From: Paraphysoderma sedebokerense
Lineage: Eukaryota; Blastocladiomycota; Physodermatomycetes; Physodermatales; Physodermataceae
Assembly (NCBI GenBank): GCA_025602915.1
Contig: JAHLJZ010000011.1
Coordinates: 1-64,000, forward strand
Direction: 5' to 3'
DNA length: 64,000 bases
This document shows positions 1 to 10,157 of the stretch, piece by piece (within the stretch, counting starts at the first letter, position 1; each line of letters opens with the position of its first letter). A program made the translations under genes and the position numbers. The notes under the pieces are model-generated. The model ran no database searches, had not been told where the DNA came from, and saw nothing but the letters and a program-made list of their open reading frames with translations.

Positions 1-232
1 ACATGCCGATATGACGTGGTTGATTCTATCCGACTCATCCTCGAAACCTCCACTTCATTAATCGACTTCACATATTCCACACCTGACGGATCCGCTCAGA
101 CCAGGTGGGTACCTGATCAGCGGGTAGAATAGAGTTTAAAATTTTGAAGCAAGACTATCTGATGCTAAGGATGAAACTGTGAATATGGAGAATACTCTCA
201 AAGATATTCAGAGCAAACTTAGGTCACGATAA
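1..232 (+). CDS. 3' end of an unidentified gene (partial)
   Basis: Two exons can be read: 1-104, open from the window edge, and 154-232, joined by a 49-bp GT-AG intron (105-153) that keeps the frame. The last exon is charged and heptad-like, ending QSKLRSR before a TAA at 230-232, so it is probably the coiled-coil C-terminus of a longer protein that starts outside the window. I do not recognise the family. The last 24 bases of coding sequence and the following 25 bases form a 49-bp repeat that recurs at 358-406. Only about 60 residues are visible, so function cannot be assigned. Confidence 0.45.
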
Positions 233-406
233 GTTGTCCTAACCTCACAACTTCAGATATACGCCCCTTTCTCAGAGCAAACAAGTTTTAGGTGATCCCT
301 AGGGTGGTTGAGACACATCGCTGTACCTTTTTCAAGGACTTGTCATTTCAGAATTGGCAGAGCAAACTTAGGTCACGATAAGTTGTCCTAACCTCACAAC
401 TTCAGA
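209..406. repeat. 49-bp direct repeat (209-257 and 358-406)
   Basis: The segment at 209-257 recurs identically at 358-406, 149 bp away. It spans the stop codon of the partial gene at the left edge. A 10-base core (CAGAGCAAAC) also occurs alone at 273-282 and at 403-412, so the patch looks like repeated slippage or template switching. The second copy lies 8 bp before the left arm of a 56-bp inverted repeat. Confidence 0.85.
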
Positions 407-414
407 GCAAACGA

Positions 415-651
415 CTGATAGTCGGAGCTCTTCACGGAAATTCAAAGGAGGAACTTTTGTCCGTTAGGTTACAAGAATTATATCTTTATCACTCGATACG
501 TCGCGAAGGAAATTCTACAAACAAGTATCACGGTCACCCCAAAAACTGCAAAGGGACACAATTTCTTTGTGTTGAATTGATTTGGTTCCGGTGAAAACCT
601 AACGGACAAAAGTTCCTCCTTTGAATTTCCGTGAAGAGCTCCGACTATCAG
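415..651. repeat. Perfect 56-bp inverted repeat with 125-bp spacer
   Basis: Positions 415-470 and 596-651 are exact reverse complements. The right arm is coding sequence, on the minus strand, of an ADP-ribosylglycohydrolase gene (residues reading GALHGNSKEELL). The left arm is a flipped copy of the same stretch. The spacer contains, at 469-554, an 86-bp reverse-complement copy of 2125-2210, which is the 3' exon of the seven-transmembrane gene. The structure would form a long hairpin and marks the point where the glycohydrolase gene stops. Confidence 0.9.
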
Positions 652-1471
652 TCCACTCATGTAGCGACAACAGTCTTTTGCTATCTCTGATCCATGCGTT
701 AGGCGAGACGAGTCTGCTGCAATTTCGATTGCTAAATTCAGAGAAAATAGAAATGAATAAAATAGAATGACACAAAAATACCATACTCGAAGACTGCAGT
801 ACACACCTGCGGTCGGATATTTATGGAAGAGTAATGGCACTGGACATAAGCGCATGATGCTTCCATTTCCTATTCGAACAGTTAAATACCTCTATGCAAG
901 ACAGCTTTTGTGGTGGCACACGATTCATATGACAAATGAGACGTACCCGAGCAATTCTTATCGGTACCACCACAGTATGGATGCATTGTCTTGGTAAATT
1001 TGGCGAGAGCGCCAGCAGTTGTGTTTCCGATGTCAAAACAACGATTTTTTCCAGACATGTATCCCTCGTTGTACCACCTTACAAAACGGTCCATACAATC
1101 CGAGGGATTCCATTCGCCTTTCTCAATTAGGGAAAGGGCCATACATATCGCCATGCTTGTATCATCCGTCCAGTTTCCTATTTGAGTGAGAGTTGAGTAG
1201 TTTAATTTTGACGCATCAATGTAACAGCTGCAGAAGAAGATGAGCGATAAGACCTGGCGGAAGCTTAAATGGACCGCCACCAACTAAATCTGTAATCGGA
1301 GTGAAGGTACCAGGTCTGGAGAATTCCAAGCTATGTATTACGGATGTCAACTCGATGAAGGGAAATAGCTAGTGATGTTGACAAATCGTACGTTGTTCCT
1401 AAGGCATCCCCAACGGCCAGTCCAAAGATGCCACCCAGGAAGCGACTCTCCAGGGTGGGTATCGAGGACAT
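596..1471 (-). pseudogene. ADP-ribosylglycohydrolase (DraG family), 3'-truncated
   Basis: ADP-ribosylglycohydrolases remove ADP-ribose from proteins or small molecules with a two-metal centre. From ATG at 1471 the minus strand gives FLGGIFGLAVGDALGTT, then after short introns PITDLVGGGPFKLPP, the metal-binding GNWTDDTSM, CFDIGNTTAGALAKF, SGNGSIMRLCPVPLL and SSRLTHGSEIAKDCC. These are the family motifs in order, and each exon join keeps the frame. Coding stops being recognisable at 596, the edge of the 56-bp inverted repeat. The C-terminal third, which should supply further metal ligands of the DDADT type, is not found in the window. I therefore call it a truncated gene, although up to the break it looks undamaged. 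Its mRNA may still be made. Neighbour upstream: 7TM copy A. Confidence 0.75.
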
Positions 1472-2068
1472 AATTTGATAAGGATAACGATTTCGTCAGC
1501 GTCGGAGAGACCAGGCCTGACGTCGAGCACTTTTCCAGTGACAGGAGGAAGGTGTCTCAATCGCGTATCTGTTCAAATTGGAGCTGGGTGCACTGACAAA
1601 GTACTTTTCTACGCTGGTCTTGCTCAGACTTTACCCATCATGTGTATTTTGCTGCTACAATCTAATTAACGTATTGATTAGAGTGTATAATTTTCTTTAA
1701 GATTCATTATGGTAAATATTACTCCTATGTTACGAAGGGTCCCACACAAATTTTAGCTTCAGCGGAGAGCATTATGTCCCTGGAGACACGGCGAAGACAG
1801 CAATATGGCCACCAAGGAGATCTACAATATAAGCATAACTCTCAGTGATCTACTCTGATTTACTGCTGGGTGACTGATATAGTGGGCTGTGGGAGTGTCG
1901 GGAGTTATGAGTGATATAATTGCAGTTTATGAAAGGGGATGTCTTTTTCAATGGAAATCGAATACAAGTCATTCAAGAACAAAACAATTATACTAAAACA
2001 ATTGATCTTAATATTTCAAATAGAGTAAAGTTCAAACAGACGCAGGCATCCTGCTTTCGAGGACGAGT
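1472..2068. other. Intergenic, no supported gene
   Basis: Upstream of the glycohydrolase and downstream of 7TM copy A. The minus strand at about 1480-1600 is open and reads plausibly protein-like for some 30 codons, but it has no family match that I recognise and no clear exon structure. The rest is AT-rich with no clear signal. Confidence 0.4.
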
Positions 2069-3018
2069 TCAGGATCGCCCTGAATTGGTGGCAACTGTGC
2101 CTTTGGTACCGGTGACAGCACTTTCCTTTGCAGTTTTTGGGGTGACCGTGATACTTGTTTGTAGAATTTCCTTCGCGACGTATCGAGTGATAAAGATATA
2201 ATTCTTGTAAGTTGCGAGAATAACAATCTAAAGTTGGATTCAAGGTAGGTTAAGAAACCATACTGATCTTCGCAAAAACAGCAATGCGGTGCACTTACCG
2301 GATACGCCATACCAGTGAAAAAAGTTAAACCAGGGTGAATCCCGGTAGGAGTACCATAGGATACCAATCGACAAAGTATTAAAAAGAGACCCACGGAAAA
2401 GTCAAATAATAATTCAAGCCATTCCCGCTTGTTGTTCTTGATAATGGTCAATAGAGTGCCTTCTCTGTTTGCCATAAGTGACCGCAAGAAAAATATAGTC
2501 AAGACGAAGTTACACCCCAAACCAATCATCACATTGACGGACGAAACACTTTTCATCATTGCTCGTTCGTAGGTTGGTGGAGGATATGTCGGCCAGCCAA
2601 ATCTTGAGATGATACTGGCAAGTATAACCTGGTCGACGACCAAAATGCAGGGAACGACAATTTTAAAGATGTTCTCTCCTGTTTTGGTAAGATATTGACG
2701 GAATTTCAGAACAGGTAACAATCTTTCCACAAGGAGAACGAATAAGCAAAAGTCGTTCGCGGCCTGGAACCAGAAAATAGAGCTGAACATATGCTGAGTT
2801 TGTGCAGAAAAGCCAAATGTGAAAGCAGGCGCGGAGAAAATGTAATAGCACAAGCAACAAATGCTGCCAATCGTGACTGAGAAGAAAACTCTTCGGTTCT
2901 GACGCAACTCATACAATCCGGGATTAGTCAGATTACCAAAGCATAATTTAATGGCGAGACCGAGGAATAAACCAATCTGTAGAGTATCCGTGAATTGAAG
3001 CCCCGGGATGCAAGACAT
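2069..3018 (-). CDS. Seven-transmembrane receptor-like protein, copy A
   Basis: Two exons, 3018-2299 and 2227-2069, are joined by a 71-bp GTAAGT...TAG intron in phase 0 and give 292 residues. Seven hydrophobic segments are visible at about residues 8-26, 44-66, 79-101, 114-138, 157-178, 198-220 and 228-253, the last one crossing the splice. The N-terminus is very short. The C-terminal tail after TRYVAKEI is Ser/Thr-rich and polar. This topology fits a GPCR-like or other 7TM sensor, but I recognise no family motif, so ligand and coupling are unknown. A diverged copy (B) lies 1.5 kb downstream in the same orientation with the same intron position, which confirms that the reading frame is real. 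Confidence 0.75.
2125..2210 (-). repeat. Source of the 86-bp inverted copy at 469-554
   Basis: This part of the second exon of 7TM copy A appears in reverse complement, without visible differences, at 469-554 inside the spacer of the 56-bp inverted repeat. The copy has no splice context there and is a fragment only. Confidence 0.85.
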
Positions 3019-4475
3019 TGTTTTCCTGTTTGTATAAAGAGATATAGAATGTCAAATAATCTTTCGCTGTTGCTTCGCTGAATGCTAACATACCTGTACA
3101 ATCTTAAGTGCTCTTGAATGGTTCAGTGCGAAACTTGCTAGTTTACCGAGAAATTGCCCTGTTATATAGATAACATTCGTAACGCGCTCATTTCTACAAC
3201 GACTAATACCCGTTAGTCCGAATGATTTCATCCCCTGAAAAAGACAGCTAAGTCCGTTGTTAGCGCTGAACTGAGGGAATGTGGTGGCAGGGAGAAGAAT
3301 TCATGAGTTTGGAAAGCATAGGAGGAGGCCAGAAGAACGACAATTGGAGAATAGCAGACTTAGAACCTCCGGGCTCAGGTGTTCGCCACAGCAGGCCCTC
3401 GGGTTCGTGTGTTCCTGGCGTTAGTTGACATACTGCGTTGTTCCCTAGAGAAATGTACATGAATACAACGAGCAGCTTCAAGATCATTAACACAAACAGT
3501 AAAGTGTGGCAATATCTACTTCCAGGAGTTCAATGGAGTTCGCTTCCAGTCTAGGCCTACTACTTCTCCCTGGAAAGGGCAGCAAGACTTCATCATTTCG
3601 TCGACCATTGAAGGACAGCCTTGGAGCATTTTGATGCTTGGGTTCATTTTGTTAAAACAAGACAACTCCGCTGTTCTTATTTCATTGTTTTGTTACAACT
3701 TCTTGTCAAGCTTCCCACTTTCTTCGCTTTTGAGGATATTATAACTTGCCGCGATAGCGGAAGATTACTATTCTTCTTTCTTACATCTTGAACTCACTTA
3801 ATTGTCCAAGTTTCTGATACGATTTCATTCTTGTTACCGAAAAATGTTTAGAAGATCCCTTTATTACCCATAACAGTCGTCATTCGTACTGTGCTGCATC
3901 TTTTCATCAATCATCTGCTATACCGGAGGACAGTACCCGAATTCAGGGCGGATTTCGTAGATGGTGAAAGAACGCTATAAATTTTTGATGGTTGACGTAG
4001 TGTCAGGGTGAATAACACGGGGACTGTTCTGTTAAGGAAACTAGTGTTTCTGGATTTTGGAGCAAGGTAAGCGTTAAGAGCACTAAATACAGCAAATTGT
4101 TTTTGTAGATAGCAACAGCAAAACTCATGAATCTAGTAGCACAACATATTACTCGTTCTACGAACACTAAGCTGTTCACGTCTGGGTCATAAATTAACCA
4201 GAGGCAAATATCGTGAAAAGAATAGGAACAGAGATGACACATTATAGTTTCCCCAAAGTATTGGGAACTTTTAGGACACAGAGGAAAAGTTTTCACTGAC
4301 GAGAGAACCACCTTTAGTTAGGCAGAGATTAGGAAGACAAATTACGATAATAAAATTTGAAGACGCTTCGACAACTATATTTATTAAGATGTTCCGCAAT
4401 CGATAACAATAAAGTCATAACACAAACGTAGCCTAATGAGTAGAAACATGGATAATGCATTCCCAAATGGAATAT
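3019..4475. other. Spacer between 7TM copies: decayed half of a tandem unit
   Basis: This stretch parallels 5429-6805 beyond 7TM copy B. About 350 bp before each 7TM start codon lies a related GC-richer patch (3370-3440 and 5788-5860, sharing GTTCGCCACAG). Further away is a related RING-coding patch (3810-3925 and 6690-6805). A minus-strand frame at 3260-3493 begins with a signal-like hydrophobic stretch (KLLVVFMYISLG), but its counterpart near 5800 is not open. A frame at 4003-4311 is hydrophobic. Neither is well enough supported to call a gene. Confidence 0.5.
3810..3925 (+). pseudogene. Decayed TRAF RING exon fragment
   Basis: The sequence from 3851 aligns by eye with the RING exon at 6731-6805. 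Both read roughly a-a-g-a-t-c-c-c, then an ATTACCCAT-like stretch, then CATTCGTACTGTGCTGC and a CATCAATC stretch. In the intact exon this encodes HVCHHSYCAACIHQSLE. Here the second Cys of CAAC is Ser, the upstream CHEVC pair is lost and the frame is not kept. It is a remnant left by the tandem duplication that also made the two 7TM genes. Confidence 0.6.
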
Positions 4476-5428
4476 CTACGACCGTGCAGTAGTAGTAGCA
4501 GCAACGCTTCTGGCTGCCGGAACTGCACTTGGACTGGTAGATTTAGGGGAGACTGAAATATTGGTTTGCAAAATTTCCTTCGCGACATGCCGGGTGATGA
4601 ATATGTAATTTTTGTAAGTTGTGAGGATAACAATCTAAACATTAAGTATACAGTTCTGATCAGTTATACTTGCATACATCTTAAAAGCAGGAATATGTTT
4701 TGCTTACCGGATATGCCATACCAGTGACGACCAGGGTGGATACCAGTTGGAGTACCGTATGATACCACGCGACAAATAATTAAAAAGAGACCGACGAGAA
4801 AGTCAAATAACAATCCAAGCCATTCGCGTTTGTTATTCATTATGATCGTAAACAGTGTCCCTTCTCTGTTTGTCATAAGAGACCGCAAGAAAAATATAGT
4901 CAAGATGAAGTTGCATCCCTAACCGATCATCACGTTGACCGAGGAGACACCTTTTTGCATAGCTCGCTCATATGGTGGTTGAGGGTATGTCGGCCAGCCA
5001 AATTTTGAGACAAGACTGGCGAGTATAACTTGATCCACGACAAGAACGCAGGGAACGACGGTCTTGAACACGGCTTCCCCAGTCGCGGTAAGGTATTGGC
5101 GAAACTTTAAAACAGGCAATAAACGTTCTACAAGAAGGACGAACAAGCAAAAGTCATTGACTGCCTGGAACCAGAAAATAGAACTGAACATGTGTTGAGT
5201 TTGCGCAGAGAAACCAAACGTGAAAGCGGGTGCGGAGAAAATGTAATAGCACAAGCAACACAAGCTGCCAACCGTAACGGAAAAGAAAACTCTACGGTTC
5301 TGGCGCAATTCATAGAGGTCAGGATTTGCAAAATTTCCGAAACATAGCTTAATTGCAAGCCCAAGAAATAAACCAATTTGGAGGGTGTCTGTCGGCAGAA
5401 GCCCAGTTGAGCAAGTTGGCGAAGACAT
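4476..5428 (-). pseudogene. Seven-transmembrane receptor-like protein, copy B (broken)
   Basis: This is a close paralogue of copy A in the same orientation, with exons 5428-4708 and 4634-4476 and the same intron position. Two lesions are visible against copy A. A TAG lies in frame at 4919-4921, where copy A has a Leu codon (MIG-L-GCN). Near the end of exon 1 copy B is 8 bp shorter, which shifts the frame before the splice. Exon 2 is still well conserved (ATYKNYIFIT in A, TTYKNYIFIT in B) apart from a different polar tail. Either lesion alone could be a sequencing error; together they suggest a recent pseudogene. A truncated four-TM product to 4919 is possible. Confidence 0.7.
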
Positions 5429-6689
5429 GGGTTCTGCTGTTGGTCAGGCGGGCCTTAACATTAGACATGGTCAAACTATATGGGTGCGGCAAGTCCAAAA
5501 TAATGATACGTCAACCTACCTTACGAAGTTGTAAAATCTTTTAGTGGAGTAGGACCTCGAAGGAAGTGGCCTCTAAATATGCGCTTCTCAGTCTGCAGAA
5601 CAAGGAATGATTGATGACATTCTCATATACAATGGAACAATCTACCACAATTTGCGATGGCTATCCTCAAAGATAGCAAACTCCGTTATCTACAGTGCGC
5701 CACTGGATTTTCAAGAGATGTAGGGGTTAGGAGCACAATACATACATAGGGGAATACAAAAGACTGCGAGCAGAAGAATACCAACTTCAGAACATTCGGG
5801 CCGAAGTGTTCGCCACAGTCGGTTTGTCCCTCACAACAGCTGGCATGCTCCGTTGTGTTGTTGAGGAGTATTCAGGGACCCAGGAATACAACGGCCGACT
5901 TCAGAATAATCAGTCCCAACATAGAATTGAGGTGATACATGTTTGTCCTCTTTTGAGACTTCACTTTGCGGTTCAGCCGGGCCGCCTTCCATTGAAAACT
6001 ACCTCCCACTATGGTGCAGCATGGGGTATCGTTTAGGATAATTAGCGTTTTTTTGTCTGTTTCTGCTAATTCAGATGGCGGTCTTCATTAATATTTGCTT
6101 GTGAAATATGAAACTCGTCTTCCGCTCAACCTGATGCAATAAATCTACTCCTGTCGCGCCGCCGGCATCGCATCCAATATGTGCTCGTACCTTTACAACA
6201 ATGCTGACATCTTATTTGATTTAGTATTTTCAGTACATAGCTAGATTATATCGACATTTTTTCTTACTGAGATCTGGAATACATACGGACTGCAATCATG
6301 GAAATTCTTTGCTTCATTTGTTTGGAAGATATTTGCCGGATTGATACCACAACGTCTTCAATAGAAATTAGAACTCTTAAAAATTCACAATACTGACAGC
6401 AACTAGTAATTGATACACCAAATGCAACAGAAATATTCGCTACTTAAAACCATATTGTATACTGACTTCAATCCAAATCCATCTTCACGAAAGGATGTCA
6501 CGTGTTTCAAAACAAGTCTGAAATCTGAAATTCAAACCGCTGCCACTATACCACTGGTACATATGTCATCGTAGCCATTATGGATACAGTCGACTTTGTC
6601 AATGAACCGTCGCCGTCATTATTATGTCCGATGTAACTAGTCTCGTTCAGTTTTACCAACCATTTGTCAATTTTCGAGTAATTGTTAAA
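5429..6689. other. Intergenic half of tandem unit B
   Basis: No coding region that I can support. It holds the counterpart of the 3370-3440 patch at 5788-5860, and possible 5' exons of the TRAF-type gene. A frame at 6298 reads MEILCFICLEDICR, which looks like the first Cys pair of a RING, but it closes quickly and I could not join it to the RING exon. Confidence 0.4.
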
Positions 6690-8654
6690 GTTTTGTTGAA
6701 TTATTTCATACTAGTTGTCATGAAGTGTGCAAAGATCCCGTCATTACCCATGTCTGTCATCATTCGTACTGTGCTGCCTGCATTCATCAATCGTTGGAGC
6801 TTGAACCGTACTGTCCTCTCTGTAGAAGGAGATTGCGATTGGAAGGTCCGTAAAATTCGAACTCACTAGAATCGGTTTTGCCCACGGAGAAAGAAATAAG
6901 TCGACTCATTCTTTGATCTTTTCGAATCATTCTACCAATAATATAGATTTACATCCGAATTTAGCACTTGCAGGATTGATTTCAGAGTTACTTGTTCATT
7001 GCCAAAATCGCGCATTCGGGTGCCCCGCTGCAGTTAGGCTTGATGCCTTAGATTATCATGTCAGTCAGTGTCAGTATTCTCCGGCGTCTTGTCCTCAACA
7101 TAAGTTTGGCTGCGATTTTTCCGGTAAGATTATTTATAATTATATCGTCGGAATGGATTGTAATATTTATCTCGTTGTTTCAATCGGTAGGAACCGCTAA
7201 ATCCGTGGAGGAACATATGAAAGAATGCGTGTACGACAAATTGAAAATATTTTTAGAGGTGAATGAAACGAGGATTTTATCTTTAGAGACAAAAGTCGAA
7301 GTAGGCTTTCCCCTTGAACATATCCGCGTCTAGTGATGGGGTACTGACATCAAATGGATTAGCAACAACAAAAGGAAATTGAAAAACTGAGGGCTGCTCT
7401 ATCGAAATCAAAGGTACAGATGTGTTGTCAATGCACTATTCGTTCAATATTATGCAGATGTTTAACAGCCTCCGCTATTAGCGCGCAAGTTCTTTATCGC
7501 AGACATCGCAAGATAACGGACTTGAAATTGATGAAGAAATGGAAAATCATTTTGAGCAATTGGTTCGCAGTTTTTGTTTTGAACTGATTATAACTCATTT
7601 TCCCTTTTTCTAATCTCGTTAATGCCCAAGACATTTCCCCTCGGCGACATACAATGCAAGAAAACGATTAGAGAGCATACCTGTGGTGTCACTTCATTGG
7701 GTTATCTGGACGGAGTTATTTATTCTGGAGGACATGACGGATCCATCAAGGTTTACTTCCCTAAATTTTATATCGTTGTATAACCATCTCAACGTCTCAT
7801 GACTAGATTTTGAGCGAAACGGGAGAACTCATCCGCAATCTTCACCAGCACCGTGAATCGGTATGGGATCTCGATGTACACCGCTCCACAAACCGTTTGT
7901 TCAGCGCTTCCAAAGACCGATCCATTCACGTTTGGGATATCACACCATCCGTTCTCTCTACGCCAGACACTAATCCACTCGTCCGCACTCTTTCAGATCA
8001 CTCTGGGAAAATTTATTCACTAAATGTAACCGCCGATAAATTATATAGCGGAAGTAGTGATAAAACAGTTAAAGTGTGGGATGTGAATACATTGCAATGC
8101 TTGACCACGATGGAAGGCCATACCGAGGGTGTCAATTCTCTGGCTGTTTTGGATGGTGGTAAATTAATCAGCGCTTCTAACGATTATACGATCAGAGTAA
8201 GTATCTTGTTTCTGAAAAATTGGAATAAAACAATACTGAATATTCTTTTTGTTGAGGAAAGGTATGGGATTTAAACACCGGTACAACAATACACACCTTG
8301 ACCCTCCAATCCGAAGTACTCAATATCACCGTCACCAAACCTCCTCATCACGTTTCCAATTCTGGCTTCTTATTTGCATCAACCTACGATGCTACCATCT
8401 CTGTGTTCTCTCTTGATAATTATGCCCACGTCGCCACCTTATCTGGTCATAATTGGGAGGTGTGGCAGTTAAAGTTTTGCGATGGTCAATTGTTCAGCGG
8501 TAGTTTCGATCATACAATCAAACGATGGGATGTTAGGATGATGGAGTGTACTGGAACTCTGAAGGGTCATAAAGGTTTTGTGCATGCGTTGACACTGGGT
8601 GATAGGTGTTTGATTAGCGGTTGTGCGGATCGGTCAATAAAGATATGGAGTTGA
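6690..8654 (+). CDS. RING / TRAF zinc finger / WD40 protein (TRAF7-like E3)
   Basis: A likely E3 ubiquitin ligase and signalling scaffold. The order is RING (CHEVCKDPVITHVCHHSYCA then YCPLCRRRL, 6700-6845), TRAF-type zinc finger (HCQNRAFGCPAAVRLDALD, CPQHKFGCDFS, then EEHMKECVYDKL after a 66-bp intron), a short coiled coil around 7255-7410, and from 7640 a run of WD40 blades to the TGA at 8654. Blades are marked by YSGGHDGSIK, FSASKDRSIHVWD, YSGSSDKTVKVWD, ISASNDYTIR, FASTYDATISVF, FSGSFDHTIKRWD and ISGCADRSIKIWS. This is the architecture of animal TRAF7. The 5' end is uncertain: the frame upstream of 6690 closes at once, so at least one earlier exon is needed. A decayed copy of the RING exon is at 3810-3925. 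Confidence 0.8.
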
Positions 8655-8766
8655 TATAGCTCCGTACCTGCCAAGGTTATAAACCAAATGAATCTCGTAC
8701 GCTCCAAGAAACAGTTGTTAGTCTCATTAAACTTCGAATATTTTATTTTTGCTTTGTTCTTAGATT

Positions 8767-9507
8767 TTAAGATATCACACAGCTAGAATTTACTTCTGTT
8801 GGCTCCGCCGTTCCGTTTCTCTTTTGCCTCTTCTCCAACTCTTCTAAACTCAGCCCTTGTATCAAATATTGGGCCATCTCCCAACTCGTAGGTTTTCTTC
8901 CTTCCTTAAAATCATTGAGCAATATTGTTTCTTCCTCGTCAGTCATATTAGCCAATCGTTTGATTCCCCAACTGTCACACAACGCAATCATCCATTTCAT
9001 TCTTTTACCACCACTCTGAGGCGACGCATCAATTTCTTTAATTTTCTCTCTAAACTTCCCTACTATTTCTATCGCCCGACCGGAAGAAGCGGGGATAGCG
9101 TTCACAATTTGTCTCCTCAACTGGTTTGCTAACCTGGGTGCTTTACCGTTAGTGGAAACAGCAATCTGGAGAGACTGATCTCGGTGTATCGACATGCAGT
9201 AGAAGTCACACATTGGGGGTACATCGGCGACGTTAACTGGGATTTTCAATCTTTTACATTCGCTGTAGATTATTTCGGATTCTTCTAGGGAGTCTAGGGA
9301 GGTGAAAACTAAATCTGCGGAATCGAGATCCGAAGGTTGATAAGATCTTGAAATCCATGATATTTCCGAATTTCTGAGTCGAGATTGTAGTTCTAGAGAT
9401 GTTAAGTGTGGGGTAATGACAGTTACTTTGGCAGAGGCCTCCAAGGAAGAATAAACTCGGCCGGCCGCGACTTCGTTGCCACCGAATACTGTTGGTTTGA
9501 TAATTGT
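8767..9507 (-). CDS. MET8: Siroheme synthase, Met8-like dehydrogenase/ferrochelatase
   Basis: Met8 turns precorrin-2 into siroheme (NAD-dependent oxidation, then iron insertion) for sulfite and nitrite reductase. The frame shows the nucleotide-binding turn FGGNEVAAGRVYSS (normally GGGxVAxR), then ADLVFTSLDS, NVADVPPMCDFYCM (family NVADxPxxCDFYF) and STNGKAPRLANQLR, with the helical C-terminal domain to the stop at 8767. Homology runs up to about 9507, but there is no in-frame ATG between there and a TAA near 9558. The start is therefore in an undetected upstream exon, or there is a frameshift. It is convergent with the TRAF7-like gene, with only 112 bp between the two stops. Confidence 0.8.
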   Translation of the reverse strand, partial: TIIKPTVFGGNEVAAGRVYSSLEASAKVTVITPHLTSLELQSRLRNSEISWISRSYQPSDLDSADLVFTSLDSLEESEIIYSECKRLKIPVNVADVPPMCDFYCMSIHRDQSLQIAVSTNGKAPRLANQLRRQIVNAIPASSGRAIEIVGKFREKIKEIDASPQSGGKRMKWMIALCDSWGIKRLANMTDEEETILLNDFKEGRKPTSWEMAQYLIQGLSLEELEKRQKRNGTAEPTEVNSSCVIS

Positions 9508-9557
9508 AGAATTCCGGTTGACATATTTGAGTAAACAAACATAAAAATTTTCATTTT

Positions 9558-10157
9558 AGTATATTGCGAAGGGGAATCAATCGGTTTGTATCATTGAAAA
9601 CTGTATTTAAAAAGGCGCAACAAACTGACACGGAGCCGAATTTCGGGAACTTTAATTTAAGAAAGAGTATGTTTCACACCTAATACATTTTTTCCACGGA
9701 GTTGCCAGGCAACTGAATGAATTAAATATTGAAATGAAACATATGTCAGTCAATATTAAATAGTCTTGACATTCAACCGAAGTAATTTGCAACAGTCTTG
9801 TGGCCAGCTTCACAAATCCTCAAGAAATGTAAGATCGATAACATAATCAATACCAATGAATGATACACCGGGCTCGACTGGCGGATAATCATTGTCTGAA
9901 GAAGACATGATAAATAGTTCTGGCAGGAGTTTTACGGAATTAAGATGTGCACGAAGAGTGGAAGCTGTTCGAACTAGAAATTCATCTCAGGATTAATCAG
10001 CCACTCGAGAGCAAGATCCGAATCCTGATAAGGATTATATTTATACAAATCAATACATGTTAATTTACTTTATTACTTAGACCTACAACTTCATTTGGTA
10101 GAATAACAATAATCTATTCATTACGCATGAATGAATCCAACGGCAACTTTAACCAAT
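9558..10157. other. Intergenic, 600 bp, no gene seen
   Basis: AT-rich with no open frame of note. It should hold the missing first exon and promoter of the Met8-like gene and the 3' end of SCAMP. Confidence 0.4.

Noticed and set aside
478-855. Single 125-codon minus-strand frame
   Set aside because: It mixes an intron, a glycohydrolase exon and an antisense 7TM fragment; not one real exon.
1920-2201. Plus-strand 93-codon frame
   Set aside because: It is antisense to exon 2 of 7TM copy A, whose minus-strand frame is supported by its paralogue.
4003-4311. Hydrophobic 102-codon minus-strand frame between the 7TM copies
   Set aside because: No paralogous counterpart at the other unit, no splice partners and no domain.
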